NCBI GenBank assembly: GCA_018350325.1 | Contig: JAEVLN010000001.1 | Location: 423,501-487,500 of the forward strand | Reading direction: 5' to 3' | Length of the DNA stretch: 64,000 nt | Origin: Globodera rostochiensis | Lineage: Eukaryota > Nematoda > Chromadorea > Rhabditida > Heteroderidae | Shown here: positions 24,680 to 35,409 of the stretch, piece by piece | Position numbering within the stretch: position 1 is the stretch's first letter | Layout: each line of letters starts with the position of its first letter | Notes under the pieces: model-generated | What the model was told of the DNA's origin: nothing | The model's database searches: none | Seen by the model: only the letters and a program-made list of their open reading frames with translations | Translations under genes and position numbers: made by a program

Positions 24680-26986
24680 ATGTCTGTTCCTATTGTTCTT
24701 CTTCGCGAAGGCACACAGTCAAAGCAAGGACGCGACCAGATTTTGAGCAATATCAGCGCTTGTTGTGCTGTTGCGGATAATATTCGCACAACACTTGGGC
24801 CTAGGGGATTGGACAAATTGCTTGTGGATAGAAAGGGTAAGTTTGGCAATCCGGTATCGCTTGCAATTACCTAAGTTAATTTCTTTTTATATCCTAGAGT
24901 AAAAAAAGGAACCTGGATATTTAATGAAAGACATTTAGGCCAAACTACGATATCTAACGACGGAGCTACGATTTTGAAGCAACTTGACATTGTTTTCCCT
25001 GCTGCAGTCATGATGTGCGACATTGCGAAAAGTCAGGACGCCGAAGTGGGTGACGGCACGACCAGTGGTATGAAAGGCGATTCCAGAAATGAATAAGGCA
25101 TTAGAAAGTTTTTTTTAAGTTGTGTTATTGGCTGCCGAATTCCTCAAATCGGTCAAACCGTTTGTCGAAGAGGGCGTGAGTCCGCAATTGGTTATTAAAG
25201 CATTCAATGCAGCTTCACAAGAAGTAAAGGGGAGGGAGGCAATTTTATGCTCTCATTTACTTCATTTAAGGCAATAAAAAAATTACACGAGTTGGCCATA
25301 AAAGTACAGGGGACTGAAGAAAGCCGCGAAATGCTGATTCGTTGTGCTGCAACAACGCTCAGCAGCAAATTGGTTAGTTAGGTGCAGCAATTAAATGTCC
25401 TTATTCGTTTACACACAAAGCTTAAACAAGAACGTCACCACTTCGCGAGTATGGTGGTCAGCGCAGTCGATCATTTGGATGTGGACTTGCCCCTGAATAT
25501 GATTGGCATCAAGAAAGTGAGCGGTGGTTCGATAAAGGTAGTTAAACAGTTTGCAACCAAATTCTGCAACTAAATTAAGGATTCGAGACTCGTCACGGGA
25601 GTGGCATTCAAAAAGGCATTCAGCTATGCCGGTTTTGAAATGCAACCAAAACACTACAAAGAGCCTCTGATTGCCGTCTTGAACATTGAGTTAGAGTTGA
25701 AGGCCGAACGTGACAACGCCGAGTTGCGCATTGGGAGTGTGGCCGATTATCAGGAGGTCGGAATTTGTCAATTTCTTTGACCTGGGTGTTATTAAAGTAG
25801 CGAATCCCATCATTCTATACCCAGGTGGTGAATGCCGAGTGGACCATTCTTTATCAAAAGCTGGAGAAGATACATGAAAGCGGTGCCAAAATTGTGTTAT
25901 CGAAGTTGCCAATTGGCGATGTTGCCACTCAGTGGTTTGCAGATCGGTAAATTTTAAGCATTTTTTATTTGGTTAATTAGTCCAAAATAGCGATATGTTC
26001 TGCGCTGGACGAATTCAGGAAGACGATCTCGGTTCTTTATTATTATCTTTTTTATTTTGTTTCTATTTTTAGGCCGTGTCATGGCTGCTTGTGGCGGCTC
26101 AACTCTGACTACGGTCTCACAAATTGACAAATCCGTTTTGGGAAAATGTGCTGAATTTTATGAGCAGCAGGTTGGAAGCGAACGGTACTTTTTTTTTTTT
26201 GTCAAATAATGGCGTTTTAAAACGAAGAATTATATTGGGCTGCGCCGTCAATTCTTTGGCACGAAAAATACATTGTGTGCTGTTGAAAGCTTTTTCTATT
26301 TAGTTACAACTTTTTCATTGACGGATCAAAGGAAAAGTCTTGCACTTTGCTTTTGCGTGGAGGCGCCGAACAGTTCATTGCGGAGACGGAACGATCTCTT
26401 CACGACGCCATTATGATCGTGCGACGTGCTAAGAAGAATGATTCCATCGTTGCTGGTAATGGCGTGTTGAATTGAGAAGAAAATGCTAAATTGTACGTGT
26501 TATTTCTTTAGGCGGAGGAGCGATTGAAATGGAATTGTCCAAGCATTTGCTCGCATTGGCCAACAGTCGTGAAATGAAGGACCAGTTCTTTTGGAAGGCC
26601 TACGCAAAGGCATTTGAAGTATACGTCCGACCCTGGCTATACGAGTTAAGATCCATATTTTACCAGATGATTCCACAACAACTTTGTCAAAATGCCGGCG
26701 TGGATTCCATTTCAACGCTCGGCGAGCTTCGTGCCGCCCATCAACGTGGTGAGAAATGGGCCGGTGTTGACATTCAACGGGAATGTGTGGCGGACAACAT
26801 GGATGGATGCGTGTGGGAACCCGCACTTGTCAAGGAGGTAAACGTCGAAAAACTACAACTGAAGTTTACCGTTTACAGAACGCCATTGTATCGGCGACCG
26901 AAGCGGCATGCTTGGTGCTGAGTATTGACCAGACTATCAAGAACCCGAAGAACAAAAATGAAATGCCGGGGCTCCCGGGCCAATGA
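24680..26986 (+). CDS. cct-7: T-complex chaperonin subunit eta (CCT7)
   Basis: Thirteen exons close in phase and give 532 residues, the usual CCT7 size: 24680-24836, 24938-25067, 25120-25223, 25271-25371, 25421-25537, 25580-25756, 25825-25946, 25991-26031, 26073-26184, 26304-26455, 26512-26618, 26667-26837 and 26879-26986. Group II chaperonin motifs are intact: [13 protein letters not shown] near the N-terminus, NDGATILK and GDGTTS in the ATPase site, and [10 protein letters not shown] late in the protein. Eta-specific stretches include [24 protein letters not shown] and [14 protein letters not shown]. The product is one of eight subunits of the cytosolic ring that folds actin and tubulin using ATP. 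The C-terminus ([11 protein letters not shown]) lacks the Gly/Arg tail of the vertebrate protein. The gene is convergent with kel-8. Confidence 0.97.
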
Positions 26987-27307
26987 CGCGATTAGACATG
27001 ATTGGCCGCAGCCAAAGTTAAATCTTTTTACATTGTTACCGTTATGCTTTAAAGGTGGTTAATAAATACACCAATTCTTAAGCGCACTGAACGTAGTGCA
27101 CATTCATTATATTTCCTTGCTATTTTCTTTCACACACGATGAAGTGGGCTTTATTCTACAATAAATGGCAGACGTCAGAATGGAAAAAAAAGTCGAAGAT
27201 TGGTTAATTCGTCATTTCGATGGGAATGTTATGTCATTTATTGAACAATTTGACCAAGCCACGCCAGCTCCAGCCCTACAACAAGACAATTATTCATTAT
27301 CTAAAAA
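26987..27307. other. Convergent intergenic region
   Basis: AT-rich DNA with AATAAATA near 27060, a likely polyadenylation signal for cct-7. No gene seen. Confidence 0.6.
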
Positions 27308-30300
27308 CTAGAAAATGTACCGCCGCTGGTTAATTGGCGCAACGTCCGTCCATTTTTGGGTCAGGGGGTCGTACGCCTCAACGGTGTTTAAGTAACATTT
27401 GCTGTCGTGACCTCCAATAGCGAAGATCCTCGCGCCCATCGCCGCCACACCAACGCCGCCTTTGCAGAAAGAATTTGACAATAAAAAACCGAAAAAATCA
27501 CCACGAGCGCACGAAAGTGGCGGAATCTCCGTCCACGAATCATCCGTAAAACTGTACCGCTCGCAAGTGCTCAACGGACTGTCATCGTCAAAACCTCCAA
27601 TTACATACAGGTGTGATCCAATGACGGCCACCCCAGCCCCGGCTCTAAACATGGACAAAATGGTTTTTCTTTAAATGTCTGGCAATTTAAGAGAATTTCC
27701 GGTGAAATTGCAACATAGGGCTCCAAATCACCCAAACCATATACCAATCGCTTCGCTTAAGCCTAACGCACGAATCTGAAAAATTTATGCGCGGAAGCAA
27801 GTTATGAGCCCGGGACGAGTCTTTTTCATTGGTATTTAACCGTCATCGCTTCAGTCCCGGGCTCACAACTTGCTTCCGCGCAAAATTTAGATTCGTGCGT
27901 CGAGTCAATTGGTATATAATTTGGAGTCTGTGCCGTAGAATTTTTCCGACTTTTATTCTATTCCAAAATGTTTTCAGTAAACAACAGCTAAAGATCGCCC
28001 AATTCTCACTCCGAGGAGTCAGAAAAAAGGGGAAACCTTCGGTTTTTCATCGGCGCAATTGGGGACCATTTGTTCAAAAAAGGGTCATAACGTTCGCAGG
28101 TATCCAGCGAGCATGTCCCGCTGTTCCCTCCGACGGCAAAGAGTGAATTTTCTGAAATCCGTTTACAAGTTTTTTAAAGAATTCTGCTCCATTCTGGAGG
28201 GGGGGGGGGGGGTGGGTCGGTGGTACGGATGTGCTCTGGTCGCCTTATTAAAAACAGAATTTTGGGCCCAAAACGACCAGAAATTCCGATAAATTAGAAC
28301 AGACAAAGCACATCCATGATCGGGAGAAATTTCGAATACTTAACTCAAAATTTGTTATAAAAACTGCAAAATCCTGCCCATTCTTACTTGTCGCCCTTCT
28401 AGTCCTATTTTAAGCTTAAAGGGCGGATCGGCGATGCCGATAAGCGCCGTCAAGAAATTAAAAAAAGGTCCATTTTGATAAGAAACGAAAATGTCTAATC
28501 ACTCTGCTTTGCTATTTTTTTTTTTGATATTTAGTTTATTATTAAGAAGAAACCTTATTGACCCAGAGAAATTGTTTTATTTTATGAATTTCCCTTTTCT
28601 AAAGGGTTTTTATGTTTTCTTTTACTTTCTTTTTTTACAATAACGAGATGGGATCGTATTCGTATCGCTTACCGTAAGTAGCCACTGCAACACCCCCCCT
28701 CGGAATGTTCATTTCTTGGGCGTGAGTCCATTCGTTGCGTTCAATGTCATAGCGTTCGACTGTCTTGTAGCAGTTTTGATCGTCAAGACCACCAATCGCA
28801 TAAATTGCCCCTCCGAGCATTCCAACGGCCATTCCTCGTCTGCGCACGTTTAGCGGTGCCACTTCGCTCCATGATTCGTCACTCAAGTCCAAACACTCAA
28901 CAGAGCTCAAATGTTCTGTACCATCGTGGCCTCCAATCGCATAAATGCGCGGTCCAGCGCAAACAACGCCCACGTGCCTTAAAAGTCAATGGCACTTGCA
29001 TATTGCTCAACAAACCTTCTCCCAATGCGCAGCTCACCAATTTGCTTCCATTGGTTGTGCAACCAATCGTACACTTCAACCGATCGAAATGGGTCCAATT
29101 TTGGCCCACGCCCGCCAACGCAAAATATAACACCAGCCCCGGCCTTTCTTGGTCGTGTTAAGAGTTTCAATTCTTCTGAAATGGTAATATAAATGGGTTC
29201 AATGTCCGATTACAGCTCCTACCATTCTTCTTATACAAAACGTTTAACTGGCGATGGTCCAAACAATTCGAAGCTGTAAGTGGTGACTCTCTGTTGAAAA
29301 ATCGTTGTTGACCAAAATTCGAGTGTGAAATGGAAGAAACTGTACCTCATTACTTAAATTATGAAAGAAAAACTCAAAATTACCGGAGGCGGAAACTGTC
29401 TCCAAAAAGGCTTCGGTCTGACATTGTACTAATGCCAATGCCGCGGGCGATTGGGAAATCAGCGGATGTTGCTTAAGGTTCAAGAAGTAGGAGAGTGGAA
29501 GTTGAAAGTAACGGACGAAACGAAGCAGGCGGTTGAGAGAATCCGCCCTCGACCTTAACCAAAGTAGCGACTTTCCCGACTCCGTTCCGTTTTGATTAAC
29601 CCGGTTTTGTCCATCTCCACCCATCTGACGATGAACTCGAACAGAAACTGTTCATCTGTTATATTTAAATCGTCACTTTTTGCCAGCCGCTCCAAAGTGG
29701 AAACTGAGTTCAATGCCATGAACTCTTGCTTGTGACATAATTCCTACAGAAATGGTGTTAGCTCAATTCTTAGATTTAAAAATTTTCTCAACGGCGACTA
29801 TCGCACCGCTGACTTTACAAAGCTTGAATAACCATAACAAAATCTTTGGACCCATATATCAAAAGATGTTATTTGTTTTGGAAGGATTAAAGGTATTAAA
29901 ATGTTTGATTGCTGAGAAGTACAGCGCTTTAATTAAATGTCGATAGCTCCCTGCCCCGCCACAACTGTTCCTCACCATAAAGTTTTCCAGTAGAAATGCC
30001 TCGATTGCAAATAGAAGTTGTTGGCAACTGTGTTGATCAGCGAGCTCGCGCAGCTCCAAACAGTTTTCGATTGTCAAAAGTTTCGTAAGAAAACGTTCAC
30101 AACCGTCCTTTACGAAATTTACCTGTCAAGTCAGACAAATGGCCAAAATGAAAAATAGTCGACAATGAAAAATTACTCCGAGATAATTTGCTGCATGTAG
30201 CAACTCCCTCACGTTGTCTTTGTCGATTTTGACCTCGTAAGTGTAAGCGAAGTCAACGATTTGACTGAGTCCGTTAAATGAGACCTCCTTTAGCAAACAT

Positions 30301-30679
30301 TTAAAACAATTTGAATGGAAAGAAAACAACTCACTTTAATTTCTATTTTGTTCGCATTCGCATCGACCATGCCGAAATTATACAACCCGCGAAAATAATC
30401 TATCGTTGCAGCCAAAATTACCTTATGCGCCAGCAGCGACTTTCCCTGGCACTGAATTATTTAACTGAGAAAGCTGTAAAACGTGCAGAAAATGTAATGA
30501 ATAACCTCGATTTCAACATCGCACAATTTCTTGTTGACGCGAAGTGAGTGAAAATTCTCTAGCATTGACTTAAAGCTTTGCTGGTCACCACTCGCACTGA
30601 GTTTATTTTCCAAATGTCGTGACGGCTGACCAAGCATTTCACAACATTCGTCTTCATATTGACTCGAAGACGAGTCCAT
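27308..30679 (-). CDS. kel-8: BTB-Kelch protein, KLHL8 / KEL-8 type
   Basis: Eleven exons on the minus strand close in phase, giving 586 residues: 30506-30679, 30335-30445, 30177-30287, 29976-30122, 29601-29743, 29354-29553, 29016-29175, 28673-28977, 28037-28151, 27502-27644 and 27308-27459. The BTB domain (LCDVEIE-GKSLLAHKVILA, then YFRGLYNFGM) is followed by a BACK domain (QFLFEFIVRW) and six kelch repeats with paired glycines: FCVGGRG, YAIGGHDGTEH, YAIGGLDDQNCY, FAVGGNSGTCS, YVIGGFDDDSPLS and FAIGGHDSKCY. The RRHVGVV, GGHDG.EHL.S and GGFDD.SPLS stretches match KLHL8. Such proteins hold substrates for CUL3 ubiquitin ligases; C. elegans KEL-8 limits glutamate-receptor levels. The repeat-4 exon (28037-28151) is isolated between two introns and easy to miss. 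Confidence 0.92.
27736..27933. mobile_element. Fold-back (palindromic) element in a kel-8 intron
   Basis: The arms 27767-27814 and about 27853-27899 are near-perfect inverted copies (CGCACGAATCTG / AGATTCGTGCG; CGCGGAAGCAAGTTATGAGC opposite GCTCACAACTTGCTTCCGCG) around a loop of about 40 bp. Weaker inverted similarity extends outwards to ATACCAAT / ATTGGTAT. It lies wholly inside the intron 27645-28036. Confidence 0.65.
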
Positions 30680-31226
30680 GTTGCTATATTTACTATTATT
30701 GTATGGTAATTAGCAATTGGTGAAACAATCCCTAAAAGCAAGACTTTTTCGGGCGGGTATTGGGCTTTAGCCCGGGTGGGGAGGGGCAAACCAAAAAAAA
30801 AATCGATTCTTAGAGGTGAAGTTGGATTTTAGGTGTGATTTTTTGGAGTGCAAGATTGCGGACCGATCCCGCAAAATCCTGCGCAGGATCCGGTTCTGCG
30901 CCGGACTCTAAGTTTTGCCCTAGCGCCAAAACCAATTGGGAAAAAAAATTTGCAGTTTTTTGGCAAAATATTTTGGCATTCTGTTGTGTTAATTTAAAAG
31001 TGCCAAAATTTAAAAAAAAAAGAAAAGAATATTCGGGTTTTTAGGGCCGGGCGGGCTTTTTTCCGGGCAACCCAAAAAGGGCCGGACGGACAATTGTTGC
31101 ATAAAGACATATGCACTAGTACATCGAGCTGAAAACAGACAATCTTAAACATTTGGCAGCCCTGCTCAAATATAATACAGGATAGGATTTTTTGGGTCCG
31201 TAAATCGTTTTTTTGCATTTTCAGCA
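30680..31226. other. Divergent intergenic region between kel-8 and the AlaRS gene
   Basis: Holds degenerate repeat DNA: 30775-30830 (GGGGAGGGGCAAACCAAAAA, then ATCGATTCTTAG) matches the left interior of the hAT-like element at 23532-23572. TTTTCAG at 31218-31224, two bases before the AlaRS ATG, is a good trans-splice acceptor. No gene seen. Confidence 0.55.
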
Positions 31227-33338
31227 ATGTCTTTGGTTGTTTTGTCTGGAAGATGCTCTCCACTTTTGGGTCGTGCCTTTAAAATACCCGCATCATTTAC
31301 TTCTGCGAAATTTAGCAGCAAGGAAATACGGAAGAGTTTTGTCGACTTTTTTCTTTCAAAGGGACATACGTTTGTCCCTTCGTCTTCGGTGATTCCCTCG
31401 TGGGACACGAACATTGATTTTGTTTATGCTGGTGTCCAGCAGGTAATAACAAACAAATCATATCAATTAAATTTCTTTTCAGTTCACAGACATCATAAAA
31501 GGTGGGACAGAGGCAGTCGCTCCGCGGGTCGTAAATTCTCAAAAATGTTTACGGCTTGGCGGTAGCCATATAAAAGACATTGAATTGGTCGGAAGGGACG
31601 GCTACCACCACTCTTTTTTCGAGATGCTTGGCAATTGGTCATTCGGAGACTATTTTAAGTTGTGCTTTCTTCCATATCTTTGCATTTTACTGCCCAAAAT
31701 TTTCAGAAGGAGGCATGTGCCTGGGCTTGGGAGTTCCTCGTAAAAAGTTTGAACATTCCATCCGAAAGACTTTATGTCACTTATTTTGGCGGCTCTTCTG
31801 CTAACGGATTGCCAGCGGACGAAGAATGCCGGTAAATTTTGGAAAAGTATTGCTTGAAATATCAAAAATCGAATTATGTATTAAATTTTTTGTCCACATT
31901 TTATTATACATCCGCCCACTGACTGGCACTTGGAATTTTAGGGATTTTGGGGAATTAATCAAAAATTGTCAAGTTTTTCATTAGTTTGACGAAAATGATA
32001 TTAACATTTCATGGATAGCTTTGGGAACAGAAGCTAAATAATAAATATATTAGGAAAATTTGGCTGGATATTGGTGTTCCCGCTGGTCGCATTTTGCCAT
32101 TTGGAATGAAGGACAATTTCTGGGAAATGAGCGGCGTTGGGCCGTGTGGGCCTTGTTCAGAGATTCATTATGACCGCATCGGCGGAAGAGATGCGTCTCA
32201 TTTGGTGAACACGGACCACCCAATGGTTGTGGAAATATGGAATTTGGTCTTTATTCAACACTGCAAGTCATTTGCTGTTTCTCTAAATACCTACGGAAGT
32301 AATTTAGGGAGGCCAATGGCGTGCTAAGGCCGTTGTCAAGTAAATACATCGACTGCGGCATGGGATTCGAACGTTTGGTGTCGGTAGTGCAACAAAAGAC
32401 ATCCAACTATGATACGGATCTTTTCACTCCGATAATCCACGAGATTCAAAAGGTGGGGCAAACAAACCGGGAGAGGGGGGGGGGGTATTAATGAAAGACA
32501 ATTATGTTGAGAACATTTTACTCAACCAAAAATGATATTTTTGTTTTGTTGGCGTTAGTTATAATCATTGAAACGTGATTGGTTCTTGGCATTTAAGCAT
32601 ACTGCTGCAACACATCAATACCAGGGAAGGTTCGGAGACTACGACAAAGATGGAATTGACGCTGCTTATCGAATTACTTCTGATCATATGCGTGCTGTGA
32701 CCGTTGCATTATCCGATGGAATTAATTTTTCCGACAAAAATCGGAGAAAAAACACGTAGAACTCCTATTTTATACGGTGAATTTTTAAATTTTAGGCGTA
32801 AGATCAATGAATTATTCAAACGTGCCACGATTTATGGTTGTGAAGTGCTCGGAATGGAACGGATGAGCATGAATTTGTTGGTTCCAATAATTGTCCAACA
32901 GTTGGTAATTGGTTGAAATGGTGGAATGTTCGTTGAAAATATTTGTTAAGGGTGAAACTTATCCAGAAATTGAGAAAAATCAGCACGGAGTGGTCGAAGC
33001 CGTGAGAGTTGAGGAAGAACGGCTTTGGAAGCAGAGAGACGAGGGAATGCGACATTTGAAAGAAATGTTTCGCACTCAGCCCCCAATTAGCAAAGTTTTT
33101 CCAGGTGAGCAAAGCGAACGAACAGCGCGAAATTTCTTTTAAAATAACATTTTAAGGAAAGTTTGCATTTATTATTGTGCAAAACTATCGGATCGAGTTG
33201 CAATTGGTCAAGCAAATGGCTGCTCACCGGGGCCTAACCGTTGATGAGACCGAATACCAACGGCTGTACACCCAAAAAACAACGGGCACGGGACTGAAAA
33301 TAAAAGAACAAAAACTGAAATATGATAATTTTGGTTGA
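31227..33338 (+). CDS. aars-1: Alanyl-tRNA synthetase, mitochondrial type, lacking editing and C-Ala domains
   Basis: Exons: 31227-31442, 31483-31658, 31707-31831, 32054-32266, 32308-32452, 32598-32755, 32796-32904, 32951-33104 and 33157-33338, about 492 residues. Class II AlaRS catalytic motifs are clear: [20 protein letters not shown], motif 2 region [44 protein letters not shown] EIWNLVFIQ and [14 protein letters not shown]. The tRNA-recognition helices follow ([31 protein letters not shown]). The protein stops soon after the FPG / [13 protein letters not shown] stretch that normally precedes the editing domain. The N-terminus is Arg/Ser-rich with few acidic residues ([18 protein letters not shown]), as in a mitochondrial targeting peptide. 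An apparent in-frame TAG at 32757 is removed by a 40-nt intron (donor GTAGAA). Exons 2 and 3 differ by one base in phase, probably a consensus error. Confidence 0.87.
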
Positions 33339-33426
33339 AAGTGCTTTATGTTCATGTTGTTACGTTATTACATTGTACAGGGCAATTCTTTTCCCGTGTT
33401 TTATTACCATTTTTGTTCGTGTGTTT

Positions 33427-33441
33427 TTTAAGAGATTAAGT
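33427..33441 (+). promoter_or_regulatory. Possible trans-splice acceptor before the PheRS ATG
   Basis: TTTTTTAAGAGATTAAG ends one base before the ATG at 33442, only about 100 bp after the AlaRS stop. A downstream operon gene in nematodes would receive its spliced leader here. Confidence 0.45.
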
Positions 33442-35260
33442 ATGGGCTGGTCTAAGCTTGTCAGATTGCTACTTCCAAAACCGGAAAGAACTTCTTGCTT
33501 CAATTCCAGGTGAGCCTGAACGCAGAAGCATTTTCCGTTTCGCCAAAGTTTTAGTGGACAAGGCCGGTTAACACTTTCTCTAGTCGTTTCGGTTGGGCGG
33601 TCTTGTCTAACCCTAGCTTAAACCTGTGATTGAATTCAGTACGTTTGTACAAATTCAATTTTTCCCATCAGAGCATTTTGTTTGTCGAATGTTCCGAACA
33701 TCAACGAATCGGCTGACTGCCGGTCCGCCGTCGTCAGACGGTTTCCGTCCCCCGCTCTGTTCGAGCTCGATGGTCTTCAAATTGTGCCTGATCCCGACTG
33801 GTGGAATGTGTCGGAACGGATCCAAACCTTGCTGAGCCGTCGGCTGCTCCATGAAAATGGAAATCCGCTGAATCTTCTTAAGCGGCGCATAGTCACATTT
33901 TTTGACACTCATTACCGGTGAGAATGTTTTTGATTTTGTGGCAATTAGAAGTTATTTCGTCTGCGTTTGAGAAACCCTCGTGGGAGTTCGCCGCTTTTCA
34001 CTGTCTGCGAGGGGGAACCCCGGTTGGTGAGCGTATTTGACAATTTCGACTCTCTGCTCATCCCCGCTGATCATCCGAGCCGACGCACATCCGACACTTA
34101 TTACACCAATCGCGACTATTGTTTACGGGCGCACACTTCGGCACACCAATTCAGACTTTTGAGACAGGGACTGGACAATTTTCTGGTTATTGGCGATGTG
34201 TACAGACGAGACGAGATCGACAGGACCCACTTCCCGTGTTTCCATCAGATCGAAGGTATAAGAGGACAAGCAGAATATATGCCAACCTAATTCATGGGAA
34301 ATTGCACTTTTACAGGTGTTCGACTTTACGCAGCACATGAATTGTACGGGGAACAGCGTCCCGACTTGTCGCGAATGTCCTCCCTCTTCGAAGAGACTCC
34401 CGTCGAAGAGAGAAGTGAGAGGAGACAAGAACGGCACACTTTCGACACGACCAAAAGTTTGGAGGCACAGCTCAAAGGGACACTGGAGTCGCTTTGTCAA
34501 GCCCTTTTTGGGCCGAATGTGTTAATGCGGTGGACTTCTTGCTTCTTTCCCTTCACACATCCGTCTTATGAGTTGGAAGTCTTCTTCAATGGCAAATGGC
34601 TGGAAGTGCTCGGTTGTGGCATAATTGAACAGAAATTGCTCGATTCTGCGGGGGCCGGGAGCAAAGTCGGATGGGCTTTTGGCCTCGGTGTTTTCTTATT
34701 TTGTTGCAGTAACATTGTGAATTGTTGTTTTGAGGATTGGAACGTCTGGCGATGGTTCTTTATCAAATTCCGGACATTCGACTTTTCTGGTCCAAAGATA
34801 GCGGGTTTTTGTCTCAATTTGCCGATCTTCGACCGGATGAAGTCGTCAAGTACAAGCCGTTTAGCAAACAGCCACAACTTCCCATGGACTTGTCATTTTG
34901 GTTGCCTGATCAGAAGAAACAAATTGGAGACTCACTGAGGGCCGATGTTTATGATGTGATCAGATCGTTGGGAGGCGATCTCGTTGAACAGGTGAGCTAT
35001 CAAACATATGTTCTTACACAAAGAAATCCTTACAAAACAGCACCGATTGACTCAGAAACAATGGTAAAAGGTTAATTTGTTTTTATCTGAAGGTCAATCT
35101 CTTCGATCAGTTTGAGAACAAGAAGACTGGAAGGAAGAGTCAGACTTACAGAATTGTGTACCGGAGTATGGAACGTCCATTGAGCAAAGACGAAGTGAAT
35201 GTCATCCATAAGGCAATCGAAAAAGAGCTTTCAGAAAAGTTTGGCATCGAAATCCGTTGA
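33442..35260 (+). CDS. fars-2: Phenylalanyl-tRNA synthetase, mitochondrial, single-chain
   Basis: Exons 33442-33509, 33672-33917, 33972-34255, 34316-34687, 34735-34991 and 35093-35260 close in phase and give 464 residues, the usual FARS2 size. Class II motifs: [30 protein letters not shown] (Phe site), [62 protein letters not shown] (motif 3) and IPDIRLFW. The C-terminal ferredoxin-like anticodon-binding domain is present ([24 protein letters not shown]). The enzyme charges mitochondrial tRNA-Phe as a monomer. A Lys/Arg-rich, acid-free N-terminus ([18 protein letters not shown]) fits import into mitochondria. It starts 103 bp after the AlaRS stop, on the same strand. Confidence 0.96.
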
Positions 35261-35381
35261 ACCCTTCGCCATTTGCAATTGAATTTATGTCTTAACTGTT
35301 GGCATTTGCCCGAATTGGTTAGCCTTGTCCATTTTCTACTTTTCTTTCGTGTTTAATGTGTTGATGTTTGAAATATCTCCA

Positions 35382-35397
35382 AATCGCTTATCACAGA
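35382..35397 (+). promoter_or_regulatory. Possible trans-splice acceptor before the ZIP9 ATG
   Basis: The sequence AAATCGCTTATCACAG, ending at 35396, is a pyrimidine-containing acceptor 13 bases before the ATG at 35410. It sits in the 149-bp gap after the PheRS stop. Confidence 0.4.
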
Positions 35398-35409
35398 CGA
35401 TAAACTGAG

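Noticed and set aside
29553..29601. Frame break in the BACK domain of kel-8
   Set aside because: A 47-nt intron with GTTAAT donor and TTAAG acceptor restores frame and the family pattern.
32757..32759. Premature TAG making the AlaRS gene a pseudogene
   Set aside because: A 40-nt intron from GTAGAA at 32756 to TTTTAG at 32795 removes it and joins the conserved frames exactly.
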